From assembly GCA_035363255.1 (NCBI GenBank), contig DAOSES010000024.1:1-32907 (forward strand): a DNA stretch of 32,907 bases, written 5' to 3'. The position numbers and the translations under genes are program-made. This document shows positions 7,016 through 15,399 of this stretch, piece after piece. The notes under the pieces were generated by a model. It was not told the origin of the DNA and did not search any database. It worked only from the letters and a program-made list of their open reading frames with translations. The stretch's first letter is position 1, and each line of letters begins with the position of its first letter. This DNA is from T3SED10-260 sp035363255. Lineage in GTDB: Bacteria; Caldisericota; Caldisericia; UBA6126.

Positions 7016-8188
7016 ATGAGATCGATTCGTGAAGTTGAAGTACGCCACCAAACAGTTTTGCTGAGAGAAGATTACAATGTTCCCATTGACAAAAATGGTC
7101 AAATCACCTCAGATACACGTATTATTGCATCTCTTCCCACGATCAAGTATCTTATGGAAAAAGAAGCCAAAGTGGTCATTGTCAGCCACATGGGAAGACC
7201 AAAGGGTAGTGATCCTATGTATCGGCTTGATCAGGTAGCTGACCGTCTGACAGCTTTGCTTGGAAAGAAAGTCCTCAAAACCGCTGGAATTACAGGAGAT
7301 GAGGTTAAATCTGCAATAGATCAAATGCAGGCTGGGGACGTACTTATGCTGGAAAATGTACGATTTGATCCCCGTGAAAATACCAATGACGCTGAATTTT
7401 CCAAAGAATTAGCTGATCTGGGGCAAATCTACGTCAATGATGCCTTTAGTGCCTCTCATCGGGAGCACGCTTCAGTGCTTGGTATCACTAACTATTTACC
7501 TTCATATGCAGGTTTTTCCATGGAAAAGGAAATCATCGAATTAAACCAACTTCTCGACCATCCCGCTCATCCCTTTATTCTCCTTCAGGGGGGAGCCAAG
7601 GTGTCCAACAAGATTGGAGTCATTGAGCGCTTATTAGATAAATTGGATGTAATATGCATCGGTGGTGGTATGGCTTTCACTTTTCTCAGAGCCCAGGGCT
7701 ATGCGGTTGGAAAGTCATATCTTGAAATCGAAAAGCTCGATGTAGCCACAAAAATCATGGAAATGGCAAAGAATCTTGGCAAGAAGCTTATCTTACCCGT
7801 GGATTTTTTGGTGACCGACTCCCTTGAGCATTCTACTCATCGTGAAATTGTTGCTTTTGACAAAATCCAGGATCATATGATCGGAGCTGATATTGGTCCG
7901 TCCAGTGTAGAGCTCTTCAAAAAGCATATGCTTTATGGCAAAACCATCCTTACCAACGGACCCATGGGGATCTTTGAAAAAGAGGGCTTTGGTACCGGAA
8001 CCCTTGATTTATACAGGTTTTTAGGCAATTTCCGAGACACCCATGTACTTGCTGCTGGAGGCGATACCAGCGCAGCTATCGAGAAATTTGGTCTGGCAAG
8101 TCGTTTTAACTATATCTCTCTCGGCGGAGGAGCCACGCTGGAATACCTGGAAGGAAAAGAACTCCCTGGAATCAAGCCTCTTTTATGA
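7016..8188 (+). CDS. pgk: Phosphoglycerate kinase
   Basis: Pgk transfers phosphate from 1,3-bisphosphoglycerate to ADP, making ATP and 3-phosphoglycerate. The chosen start is ATG 7016, giving 390 aa, the usual length; a longer in-frame extension back into gap has no support. Family motifs are the substrate loop REDYNVP (usually RVDFNVP), SHMGRPKG, the hinge-region GGAKVSNKIGVI and the C-terminal GGGDTSAAIEKFG and SLGGGATLEYLEGKELPG. The Val-to-Glu change in REDYNVP is mildly unusual but next to, not in, the invariant residues. It is spaced two bases from gap and overlaps gpmI by four bases (ATGA), so the three glycolytic steps are translationally coupled. Confidence 0.96.
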   Translation: MRSIREVEVRHQTVLLREDYNVPIDKNGQITSDTRIIASLPTIKYLMEKEAKVVIVSHMGRPKGSDPMYRLDQVADRLTALLGKKVLKTAGITGDEVKSAIDQMQAGDVLMLENVRFDPRENTNDAEFSKELADLGQIYVNDAFSASHREHASVLGITNYLPSYAGFSMEKEIIELNQLLDHPAHPFILLQGGAKVSNKIGVIERLLDKLDVICIGGGMAFTFLRAQGYAVGKSYLEIEKLDVATKIMEMAKNLGKKLILPVDFLVTDSLEHSTHREIVAFDKIQDHMIGADIGPSSVELFKKHMLYGKTILTNGPMGIFEKEGFGTGTLDLYRFLGNFRDTHVLAAGGDTSAAIEKFGLASRFNYISLGGGATLEYLEGKELPGIKPLL

Positions 8189-9705
8189 TGACAAACAAAG
8201 TCCTGTTTATAATTTGCGATGGTATGGGAGTAGGAAAACCCTATCCAGGCAATGCAATTCACCTGGCGCATACCCCTTTTTTAGACCACCTCAAGGACCA
8301 CTCGTTGTACACCGAGTTAACATGCTCGGGTGAAGCAGTTGGTTTACCCGAAGGTCAAATGGGCAACTCCGAAGTGGGGCATTTGAATCTCGGTGCCGGG
8401 AGGATTATATACCAGGACATTACTCGCATATCCAAAGCCATCCGGGAAGGTAGCTTTTATACCAATCCCGTCTTATTGGAAGCTCTAAACAAAGCAAAAA
8501 GTTCATCGCTTCATTTAATGGGCTTGCTTTCAGATGGTGGAGTGCACTCTTCCATGGATCACCTGATAGCCCTAATTGATTCAGCCTATCAAAATGGAGT
8601 AAAGCGAGTATATCTGGATTTGTTTTTGGATGGTCGAGACACCGAACCTCGCTCTGCTCTAATTTATCTTAAAGAGCTTGAGAAGGCCACTAATCATTTT
8701 TCTAAAGCTACCATAGCCACCCTTTGTGGCAGATATTATGGTATGGATCGAGACAAACACTGGGATCGACTTGAGAAGTCGTGGCAAGCTATTGTTTTAG
8801 GGCAAGGCTTGCACAGCAAAGACCCCTTTTGTGCCATCCAGGAAGCTTACGATCGTGGGGAAAATGACGAGTTTGTGCAAGCTACGGCTATGCTTGATCA
8901 GGGCAAAGCAGGTGGTCTTCATCAAGACGATGTGATGATTTTTTTTAACTTCAGAGCCGATCGTGCCAGAGAAATATCTCTCAGCCTTGCTGATCCTGCA
9001 TTTAAAGCTTTTGACCGAGGCAATGCTCCTGTGCTTAAAAACTTCTACTGCATGGTTCCCTATGAGGAGACTTTTACTTTTCCCTGTCTTTTTGAAAAAG
9101 AAAATATCAGTAATACTTTAGGCGAAGTGCTGTCAGAAAATAACAAAACTCAGTTACGTATTGCTGAAACCGAAAAATATGCCCATGTTACTTTTTTCTT
9201 TAATGGAGGTCGTGATGAGCCCTTCATTCATGAAGATCGAGTTTTAGTTCCTTCTCCCCAGGTGGCTACCTTTGACTTAAAACCTTCGATGTCAGCTCAT
9301 GAAGTGACTCAAGAGCTATTAAAACGTTATTCCAGAGCCTACGATTTTATCTTGCTCAACTTTGCCAACCTGGACATGGTAGGTCACACTGGAAGCATAG
9401 AAGCCACCATAGGAGCAGTTGAGACGGTGGATGTCTGCCTTGCACAGTTGGTGGAACAGTTTAAATCTGACTATCATATCATCATTAGTGCAGATCATGG
9501 AAATGCTGAAGAGATGCTGACCCCGGAGGGCAACATTCAAACAGCTCATACCCTTAATCCTGTCCCCCTATATCTTCTGCTTGCTGATGATCGTTGCGTC
9601 AAACTCCGAAAAAAAGCGCTATTAAGCGACACGGCTGATTTGATTTTGTCTTTGATGGGTGTCCAAAAACCCGAATCCATGAAAGAAAGCAGGTTGATTG
9701 AATGA
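8185..9705 (+). CDS. gpmI: 2,3-bisphosphoglycerate-independent phosphoglycerate mutase
   Basis: GpmI converts 3-phosphoglycerate to 2-phosphoglycerate using Mn and a phosphoserine intermediate. The 506-aa length fits the family. The alkaline-phosphatase-like fold shows metal ligand Asp12 in ICDGMG, nucleophile Ser62 in MGNSEVGH, the substrate-binding DGRDTEPRSA, and late metal ligands in DMVGHTGS and SADHGNAEEM. The start is ATG 8185 (overlapping the pgk stop) or ATG 8188 one codon on. The gene ends in an ATGA overlap with alaS. Cofactor-independent mutase needs Mn; a MntP-type Mn exporter is encoded about 10 kb away, a loose connection only. Confidence 0.96.
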   Translation: MMTNKVLFIICDGMGVGKPYPGNAIHLAHTPFLDHLKDHSLYTELTCSGEAVGLPEGQMGNSEVGHLNLGAGRIIYQDITRISKAIREGSFYTNPVLLEALNKAKSSSLHLMGLLSDGGVHSSMDHLIALIDSAYQNGVKRVYLDLFLDGRDTEPRSALIYLKELEKATNHFSKATIATLCGRYYGMDRDKHWDRLEKSWQAIVLGQGLHSKDPFCAIQEAYDRGENDEFVQATAMLDQGKAGGLHQDDVMIFFNFRADRAREISLSLADPAFKAFDRGNAPVLKNFYCMVPYEETFTFPCLFEKENISNTLGEVLSENNKTQLRIAETEKYAHVTFFFNGGRDEPFIHEDRVLVPSPQVATFDLKPSMSAHEVTQELLKRYSRAYDFILLNFANLDMVGHTGSIEATIGAVETVDVCLAQLVEQFKSDYHIIISADHGNAEEMLTPEGNIQTAHTLNPVPLYLLLADDRCVKLRKKALLSDTADLILSLMGVQKPESMKESRLIE

Positions 9706-12296
9706 CCACGGATCAAATACGCAGTTCATTTCTGCAATTTTTTAAGGATTACAAGCACAAGGAACTAACTTCCTCTCCTTTGCCCATAGAAGAGCCGACT
9801 CTGCTTTTTACGGTGGCTGGTATGGTACCCTTAAAAAAATACTTTTTGGGAGAAGAAACTCCTTCCAATCCAAGAATGTGTAGTGCTCAGCGATGCCTGC
9901 GCACAAATGATATTGAACAGGTGGGCAAAACCCCAAGACATCATACTTTTTTTGAAATGTTGGGTAATTTTTCGGTGGGTGCTTATTTTAAAAGCCAGGC
10001 TATCGACTATGCCTGGGAGTTTCTTGTCGAATCTCTTAAGATCAATCCCAATAATTTATGGGCTACGGTATATCCTGAAGACGATTCTGCAAAAAAACAA
10101 TGGAAGCATTTCCTTCCAAGCGAGAGAATACTCGATGACAAAGATAACTTTTGGAAAATGGCAGACACAGGACCCTGTGGCTTTGATTCCGAAATCTACT
10201 TTGATCGAGGTCCCCAGAAAAATTGCTCTAATCCTGACTGTAATCCACTTTGTTCTTGTGGACGCTTCACTGAAATATGGAATTTAGTTTTCATGGAGTT
10301 TAATCTTGATGTCAAAGGTGTTCGTTCTCCGCTACCACAAAAAAACATTGATACGGGTATGGGTTTGGAGCGTTTGGCAGCTGTTATGCAAGGAGCAAGT
10401 ACCAATTTTGGTATTGATATCTTTTTACCCTTGATCTCTCAAATACAAGATTTGAGCGGAAAAAAGGAAAGTGAAGATGAGCGAAGATTTCGCATGATTG
10501 CAGACCATGCTCGAGCCATGGTCTTTCTCACTGCTGATGGAGTGTTTCCAGAAAATCAAAAGCATGGCTATGTATTGAGACGTTTATTGCGAAGAGCAAA
10601 ACTTGCTGGATATCAACTGGGTATCCACGAAGCTTTTCTCTGGCCTTTGTGCCAAACAGTGATCCAACTCATGGGAAATCACTATTCCTACCTTGAGAAA
10701 GCCAGCGAGAAAATTGAATTGATCGTCAAGCAGGAAGAAAACCAATTTCAAGATACCCTCGAAGAAGGGTTTCGTTTGTTTCACGAGGAACGTGAAAAGA
10801 CTGTCAATGTTTTTTCCGGGAAAGCAGCATTCAAGCTTCATGATACTTATGGATTTCCTATCGAACTCACCCGTGAGTTGCTGGAAGATTATTCGATGAG
10901 TTTAAATGAAAAAGAATTTGAAAAAAACCTTGAAGAGCAGAGAAGCAGAGCAAAAAAAGGGAAATCTTTTCAATCCTTAATCCAGGAAACTGAGTTTTGG
11001 GTGGACTTGAAAAATCATGTAGGAGCTACCAGTTTTTCTGGATATGAAAAAGAGAACGAAGAAGCCAATATTCTTGCGATAATCCATAATGGTGAGGTAG
11101 TTACAGAAATTAAAGAAAAGAAAGGATCGTATTTAATCATTCTGGATCAGAGCCCGTTTTATCCTGAAAAAGGCGGTCCTATCGGCGATCAGGGCTTCAT
11201 TAGCAACGAGCACGGTAGCTTTCATGTTACTCAAACCTTGTCTCCCATCGACCATCTGATTGTTCACCAGGGTCAACTAGTTGATGGTACCTTATCCTCA
11301 GGAGACAAAATAACTGCTTCAGTGGATCATGCTTTCAGAAAAGCCATCACTCGTGCACACACCGCTACTCATCTGCTCCATGTTGCATTGAAGGGTATTT
11401 TAGGTGACTATGTCAATCAAGCAGGTTCCTGGATAGAACCTGACTATTTCCGTTTTGACTTCAATGCCCTGAGAGCTTTAAGCGATGCTGAAATTGTTCA
11501 ATTGGAAGATTCTGTAAACAAGATAATATCCAAAGGGATTTACGTCTGTGCTCAGGATATGAGCTTTCAGGAAGCCATAGAAGATGGTGCTACTGCTTTG
11601 TTTAAAGAAAAATATGGAGAGCAGGTGCGTGTCGTAAGTATAGAAAGCATTTCAAAAGAGTTATGTGGCGGAATACATACTCAAAATACCTGCGAAGTTA
11701 GACTGTTCAGAATTCTAAACGAAAGCAGTATTGGATCCAACCTGCGAAGAATAGAAGCTGCAGTGGGCGACAAAGCTATTGAAAGCTACCGCAATGAAAG
11801 TCAGGAATTAAGAGCTATCGGACGTTTGCTCCAAAAACCAAACTTAAGCTCTTTGCAAGCAGTTAATCAGGTTATCGAAGAACACAAAAAGACTCAGACC
11901 AGCCTAAAACTACTTCAGGAGCGCTTGCTGGAACTCTCTTCCAGGGAGTGGCTGGACAAAGCTGAGAAAATTGGACAACTAAGCCTGATCAGTGGAAAAT
12001 CCAAAGACTTCTCCCTGGATCAGCTCAAGCTATTAAGCGATCTCTTGCGCCAACAGATCCAGACTCAGTGCATCATTTTGTTGTTTGATGTTTCTAAAGC
12101 TACCCCAGGTCTCGTTCTTTCTAGTTCAAAAGAAATAGATTTAAAAACGCTGTGGACTAAGCTTCAAAGCAAGTTTCAGTTAAAGGGGGGAGGGCCTTCC
12201 CATATGATTACAGGTACTCAGGTTAAAACTGAAGAAATTCCTGAAATCCAGAAAACACTCAAAAACCTTCTCCATGAATTACAAGCAACTGGGTAA
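9702..12296 (+). CDS. alaS: Alanyl-tRNA synthetase
   Basis: AlaS charges tRNA-Ala with alanine and hydrolyses mis-charged Ser- and Gly-tRNA. The 864-aa product has the class II catalytic core (motif 1 around RHHTFFEMLGNFS at 79-91; motif 3 GMGLERLAAV at 219-228). It has a Cys cluster at 175-186 (C-NPDC-NPLC-SC) preceding GRFTEIWNLVFMEFN. The editing domain carries H553 and H557 (HTATH) plus C655 and H659 (CGGIH). The remainder is the coiled-coil and C-Ala region. The start overlaps gpmI by four bases. There is no room for a T-box leader, so alaS expression is tied to the glycolytic transcript. Its end overlaps the aldo/keto reductase by 23 bases. Confidence 0.96.
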   Translation: MTTDQIRSSFLQFFKDYKHKELTSSPLPIEEPTLLFTVAGMVPLKKYFLGEETPSNPRMCSAQRCLRTNDIEQVGKTPRHHTFFEMLGNFSVGAYFKSQAIDYAWEFLVESLKINPNNLWATVYPEDDSAKKQWKHFLPSERILDDKDNFWKMADTGPCGFDSEIYFDRGPQKNCSNPDCNPLCSCGRFTEIWNLVFMEFNLDVKGVRSPLPQKNIDTGMGLERLAAVMQGASTNFGIDIFLPLISQIQDLSGKKESEDERRFRMIADHARAMVFLTADGVFPENQKHGYVLRRLLRRAKLAGYQLGIHEAFLWPLCQTVIQLMGNHYSYLEKASEKIELIVKQEENQFQDTLEEGFRLFHEEREKTVNVFSGKAAFKLHDTYGFPIELTRELLEDYSMSLNEKEFEKNLEEQRSRAKKGKSFQSLIQETEFWVDLKNHVGATSFSGYEKENEEANILAIIHNGEVVTEIKEKKGSYLIILDQSPFYPEKGGPIGDQGFISNEHGSFHVTQTLSPIDHLIVHQGQLVDGTLSSGDKITASVDHAFRKAITRAHTATHLLHVALKGILGDYVNQAGSWIEPDYFRFDFNALRALSDAEIVQLEDSVNKIISKGIYVCAQDMSFQEAIEDGATALFKEKYGEQVRVVSIESISKELCGGIHTQNTCEVRLFRILNESSIGSNLRRIEAAVGDKAIESYRNESQELRAIGRLLQKPNLSSLQAVNQVIEEHKKTQTSLKLLQERLLELSSREWLDKAEKIGQLSLISGKSKDFSLDQLKLLSDLLRQQIQTQCIILLFDVSKATPGLVLSSSKEIDLKTLWTKLQSKFQLKGGGPSHMITGTQVKTEEIPEIQKTLKNLLHELQATG

Positions 12297-13224
12297 AACG
12301 CCCCTCAGGGTATCTGAGCTCTGTTTCGGAACTTTGGTGATGAGTCCTTTGCAGGCAAACCTACCTTTAAAAGAAGGACAGGCTTTGCTCGAACATGCAA
12401 TTGAGCAAGGTATAAATTTTTTTGACACCGCAGAACTTTATCAAAGCTATGCCTACTTCCGCTCTCTAAGCTCCTCAAAAAAGAATTCCCTCGTGATTGC
12501 TTCCAAATCGTATGCAGTGGACGAAAAAGAGATGACTGAAGCTATCGAAGAGTGCCTTCAGGAATTGGATAGGGACTATATTGATATCTTCAAACTCCAT
12601 GAACAGGAATCAGTGCTTACCCTCAAAGGGCATCGAGGAGCCCTTGAAGCAATGCAAAAAGCCAAAGAACAGGGCAAAATCAGAGCTATTGGAGTTTCCA
12701 CTCACTCAGTTAAACTAGTCGATCAACTGGCGCTCCATCCTGAATATGAAGTGATACATCCGCTGTTCAACTATATGGGGCATGGCTATATGCATGGTAC
12801 CATTGAGGAACAGGAAGAAAACATAAAAAAACTCTATCTGTCAGGCAAGGGGATCTATGTCATGAAACCCTTTGGGGGTGGACGCTTCAGCATGGATTTT
12901 CAAACTGCTTTCAGCTATGTTGATCAATATCCATATAAGCATGCCATCGCTATTGGAATGAAAAATCGAGCCGAAATTGATGCAAACTGTGCTCTGATAG
13001 AAGGCACCTTTCATCCTGATATGATTCCCTCCCTTCGTTTGCACGAAAAAAAGCTATTTTATCGAAGAGCTTTGTGTGCGGGATGCCTGACTTGTGTGGA
13101 TGCTTGCCCCTCAAATGCTATTCATGCTTCTGCTGATGGTGGTATTCGCATTCACCACGACTCATGTGTTCTGTGTGGATATTGCTTGTCTAAATGCCCC
13201 CATTTGGCTTTACGGCTTTTATAG
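12274..13224 (+). CDS. Aldo/keto reductase fused to a 2x[4Fe-4S] ferredoxin domain
   Basis: Residues 1-255 form an aldo/keto reductase barrel with an intact catalytic tetrad: Asp51 and Tyr56 (FFDTAELY), Lys78 (ASKSY) and His109 (FKLHE). The NADPH-binding part includes AIGVSTHS and an AIGMKNRAEI segment. The C-terminal 60 residues carry two cluster motifs, CAGCLTCVDACP and CVLCGYCLSKCP, each CxxCxxCxxxC. This architecture is common in anaerobes and suggests electron exchange between NAD(P)H and iron-sulfur carriers; the substrate is unknown. The start ATG 12274 lies within the last 23 bases of alaS, which implies coupled translation. No family-specific physiological role can be assigned. Confidence 0.9.
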   Translation: MNYKQLGKTPLRVSELCFGTLVMSPLQANLPLKEGQALLEHAIEQGINFFDTAELYQSYAYFRSLSSSKKNSLVIASKSYAVDEKEMTEAIEECLQELDRDYIDIFKLHEQESVLTLKGHRGALEAMQKAKEQGKIRAIGVSTHSVKLVDQLALHPEYEVIHPLFNYMGHGYMHGTIEEQEENIKKLYLSGKGIYVMKPFGGGRFSMDFQTAFSYVDQYPYKHAIAIGMKNRAEIDANCALIEGTFHPDMIPSLRLHEKKLFYRRALCAGCLTCVDACPSNAIHASADGGIRIHHDSCVLCGYCLSKCPHLALRLL

Positions 13225-13230
13225 TATAAT
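13225..13230 (+). promoter_or_regulatory. Perfect -10 box, possible leaderless promoter for ruvX
   Basis: TATAAT begins right after the upstream stop codon. ATG 13237 lies seven bases after the box, where transcription would normally start. The -35 region (TTTGGC at 13203-13208, 16-base spacer) is weak. No ribosome site precedes the ATG. Confidence 0.4.
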
Positions 13231-13236
13231 ATTAAC

Positions 13237-13674
13237 ATGATACTTGCCTTGGATTACGGTGAAAAGAATATTGGGCTTGCCCTGAGCGATGAAGAGGAGG
13301 TTTTTTCATTTCCAGTAGATGTGATCTCTGCATCAGAAATGGAAAAAGATCTTCATATTCTCGAAAAAAAGCTTCCTCGTTTTTCCAAAATCACTGAAAT
13401 AATAGTGGGTCTTCCCAGAAACTTAAAAAACGAAGATACTCCCCAGACGTTCAAAGTAAGAGCTTTCTACCAGAAACTTTTACAAGCTTGGCCAAAGCTT
13501 AAAATCACGATGGTAGATGAGCGCATGACTTCAGCTCAACATATGAAAAATGTTCACACTGCCGGAGGCAACTCCAAGCAGGCTCGAAATCAAAAAGACA
13601 AGTTTGAGGCAGCCTTGTTGCTTGAATACTACATTACACTGAGGAAAAATGAAAAAGAAATCCAGCAAATCTAA
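13237..13674 (+). CDS. ruvX: RuvX/YqgF-family pre-16S rRNA nuclease / putative Holliday junction resolvase
   Basis: YqgF proteins are RNase H-fold nucleases implicated in 16S rRNA 5'-end maturation and earlier proposed as Holliday junction resolvases. The 145-aa length is typical. Visible motifs are LALDYGEKNIGLALSD with catalytic Asp6, IIVGLPRNL (55-63), VDERMTSA with Asp94 and Glu95, and Asp121 in KDKFEAALLLEYY. The start ATG 13237 has no purine-rich site upstream and sits just behind a TATAAT, so it may be translated from a leaderless message. Its end overlaps mltG by 26 bases; the ruvX-mltG order is common in many bacteria. Confidence 0.93.
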   Translation: MILALDYGEKNIGLALSDEEEVFSFPVDVISASEMEKDLHILEKKLPRFSKITEIIVGLPRNLKNEDTPQTFKVRAFYQKLLQAWPKLKITMVDERMTSAQHMKNVHTAGGNSKQARNQKDKFEAALLLEYYITLRKNEKEIQQI

Positions 13675-14668
13675 GTTATTTATCTTTATATCCTTTTTTT
13701 TAATGGCCATTCTGCTATCGGGCATAGGACTATATCAATGGCTCTTGTTTCAACTCAGCCCCACTCTTACTGGGCCTGTAAGTTTTGAAATCCCTCAAAA
13801 TGCAAGTCTTGCAAGTATAAGCAAACTGCTTAAGGATATTGGTTATGTCCGTAATGACAGAGTTTTTGCGCTTTATTTACGATATAAAGAGCTGGATCGA
13901 GATATTAAAGCTGGTCAATACACCATTGAAAACTATACCAGTCTGGAGGATTTGTCCAGCCTCCTCACACGGGGTCAGGAAAAATTATTTACCTTTACCA
14001 TTCCCGAAGGTTACACCATCAAACAAATAGCCCAGAAACTCTCAACAGAAGGTCTGGTGGATGAGCAGGCTTTTTTGGATCTGGCGCTCCATCCTCCTGC
14101 CGAATTGAGCCGTGAAATTTTAGCTGATTTTCCTGAAAATGCAAGCCTGGAGGGTTTTCTTTTTCCTGAAACTTACTCCCTTGCCAGGCCTGATGCTTAT
14201 CGTATTATAGAAATGATGACACAACAATTCAAAAAAGTCTTCAATCCTGAATTATACTCTGATAAAGATAAGCTGGGCTTAACCCCCTACCAGATCATCA
14301 TTCTTGCTTCGATCATTGAAAAGGAAGCCCAATCTGCCGAAGAATTTCCTCAGGTAGCCTCGGTGTTCTACAATCGTTTACGTGATGGTTGGCGCCTGGA
14401 AGCTTGTTCCACCGTGGAGTATGTGATAGAAAAAGAAGCCTACGTACTCTCTCTGGAAGAGCTCGAAATCGATTCACCCTACAACACCTACCGAGTAGAC
14501 GGTCTTCCCGTGGGGCCTATCGCCAATCCAGGAGCAAGAGCTTTAAATGCTGCCCTTCATCCTGCAAGTACTCCCTATTACTTTTTTGTTGCCAAAGGAG
14601 ATGGCACCCACGCCTTCAGCAAATCACTTGAGGAGCACCAGCGTAATGTCAGAAAATACTTGCCATAA
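13649..14668 (+). CDS. mltG: Endolytic murein transglycosylase MltG
   Basis: MltG (YceG) cleaves nascent glycan strands and terminates peptidoglycan polymerisation at the membrane. The 339-aa product has a basic N-terminus, one membrane span at about 10-33, a LysM-like region (about 45-165) and the catalytic YceG domain. The catalytic Glu is Glu224 in LASIIEKEA, with downstream VASVFYNRL, STVEYV, YNTYRVDGLPVGPIANPG and the terminal FVAKGDGTHAFSKSLEEH. The start ATG 13649 has GAGG four bases upstream and overlaps ruvX by 26 bases; it overlaps the following small gene by 23 bases. All key motifs are intact. Confidence 0.96.
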   Translation: MKKKSSKSKLFIFISFFLMAILLSGIGLYQWLLFQLSPTLTGPVSFEIPQNASLASISKLLKDIGYVRNDRVFALYLRYKELDRDIKAGQYTIENYTSLEDLSSLLTRGQEKLFTFTIPEGYTIKQIAQKLSTEGLVDEQAFLDLALHPPAELSREILADFPENASLEGFLFPETYSLARPDAYRIIEMMTQQFKKVFNPELYSDKDKLGLTPYQIIILASIIEKEAQSAEEFPQVASVFYNRLRDGWRLEACSTVEYVIEKEAYVLSLEELEIDSPYNTYRVDGLPVGPIANPGARALNAALHPASTPYYFFVAKGDGTHAFSKSLEEHQRNVRKYLP

Positions 14669-14906
14669 GCAAATCAGAGACGTCTATCTTACCCTCAGAG
14701 CCCCCTTCGAGGAAATCTGGTTTGTACAGCACATGATCGAATCCATGGATGGTTTGGGTTTGGTTACTTCGAGCTCTATGCCAGAGTTTCCTGGGAGTTT
14801 GCAGGTTCTTACAAGCTCCGATCGTCTTCCTGAGCTTAACGCTCTTTTTCTTCAATTATCCCAAATCATTGGCAATCTGGAGATAGTCCATGTGGAAAGC
14901 CCTTAA
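14646..14906 (+). CDS. Small DUF4911-like protein
   Basis: The frame extends further upstream inside mltG, but ATG 14646 gives a sensible 86-aa product beginning MSENTCHKQIRDVYLTLRAP. The body pattern (IRDVYLTLRAPFEEIWFVQH, then an MDGLGLV turn and a hydrophobic PGSLQVLTS strand, ending with a short amphipathic helix and IGNLEIVHVES) matches the strand-helix-strand layout of DUF4911, a small family with no known function. It sits between mltG (23-base overlap) and the YqeG gene (17-base overlap). The double overlap supports it being real rather than chance. Family assignment is from memory of the pattern. Confidence 0.75.
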   Translation: MSENTCHKQIRDVYLTLRAPFEEIWFVQHMIESMDGLGLVTSSSMPEFPGSLQVLTSSDRLPELNALFLQLSQIIGNLEIVHVESP

Positions 14907-15399
14907 AGAGTGGCTTAAACCCGATTTAATGGTTGCTCAAATCAATGATATTCCCATAGCGCTTATAGCTCAATGGGGAGCCAGGGGCGTCATCCTCGAT
15001 GTAGATAATACCCTGCTTTCCAGAAAAGCGAATGAACCTGATCAAACAGTGCAAGCATGGGTTAAGTCCCTGAAAAAGCAAAGCAATGTCATCCTTTTAT
15101 CCAATAATATCCCTTCCAAAATACGCAGAGCTGCAGACCCTCTTGAGCTCGAATACATTGCCTGGACCATCAAGCCATGGTCTTGTTATTTTCGAAAAGC
15201 TCTTAAAAAACTACAACTCTCCAGCAGTGAAGTTTGCGTGATAGGCGATCAATTGTTTACGGATGTGTTGGGCGGAAAACTACTCGGTACAAAAACCATT
15301 CTGGTGCAAGCCATAGATCTAAAGCACGAAATGATTTGGACCAAGCTAATGAGATTTTTTGAAAGGAAAGTTTTAAAATCGTGGATGAACAACCCCTAA
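14890..15399 (+). CDS. YqeG-family HAD (subclass IIIA) phosphatase
   Basis: The 169-aa product matches the YqeG group of HAD hydrolases. Motif I is ILDVDNTLL with nucleophile Asp37 and Asp39; motif II is LLSNN (94-98 region); the conserved Lys lies in TIKPW; motif III/IV is VIGDQLFTDVLGG. There is no cap domain, as expected for subclass IIIA. Bacillus YqeG is encoded near ribosome-assembly genes, while eukaryotic relatives include the mitochondrial PGP phosphatase; the substrate here is not defined. The start is ATG 14890, within the end of the DUF4911 gene. The 3' end overlaps the ATPase gene by 19 bases. Confidence 0.9.
   Translation: MWKALKEWLKPDLMVAQINDIPIALIAQWGARGVILDVDNTLLSRKANEPDQTVQAWVKSLKKQSNVILLSNNIPSKIRRAADPLELEYIAWTIKPWSCYFRKALKKLQLSSSEVCVIGDQLFTDVLGGKLLGTKTILVQAIDLKHEMIWTKLMRFFERKVLKSWMNNP

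Noticed and set aside
9680..9701. T-box leader for alaS
   Set aside because: alaS overlaps gpmI by four bases, leaving no leader in which a T-box could form.
14547..14645. Longer N-terminal version of the DUF4911-like gene
   Set aside because: The extension runs inside the mltG coding sequence in another frame and adds 33 residues with no family support; ATG 14646 gives the expected domain length.
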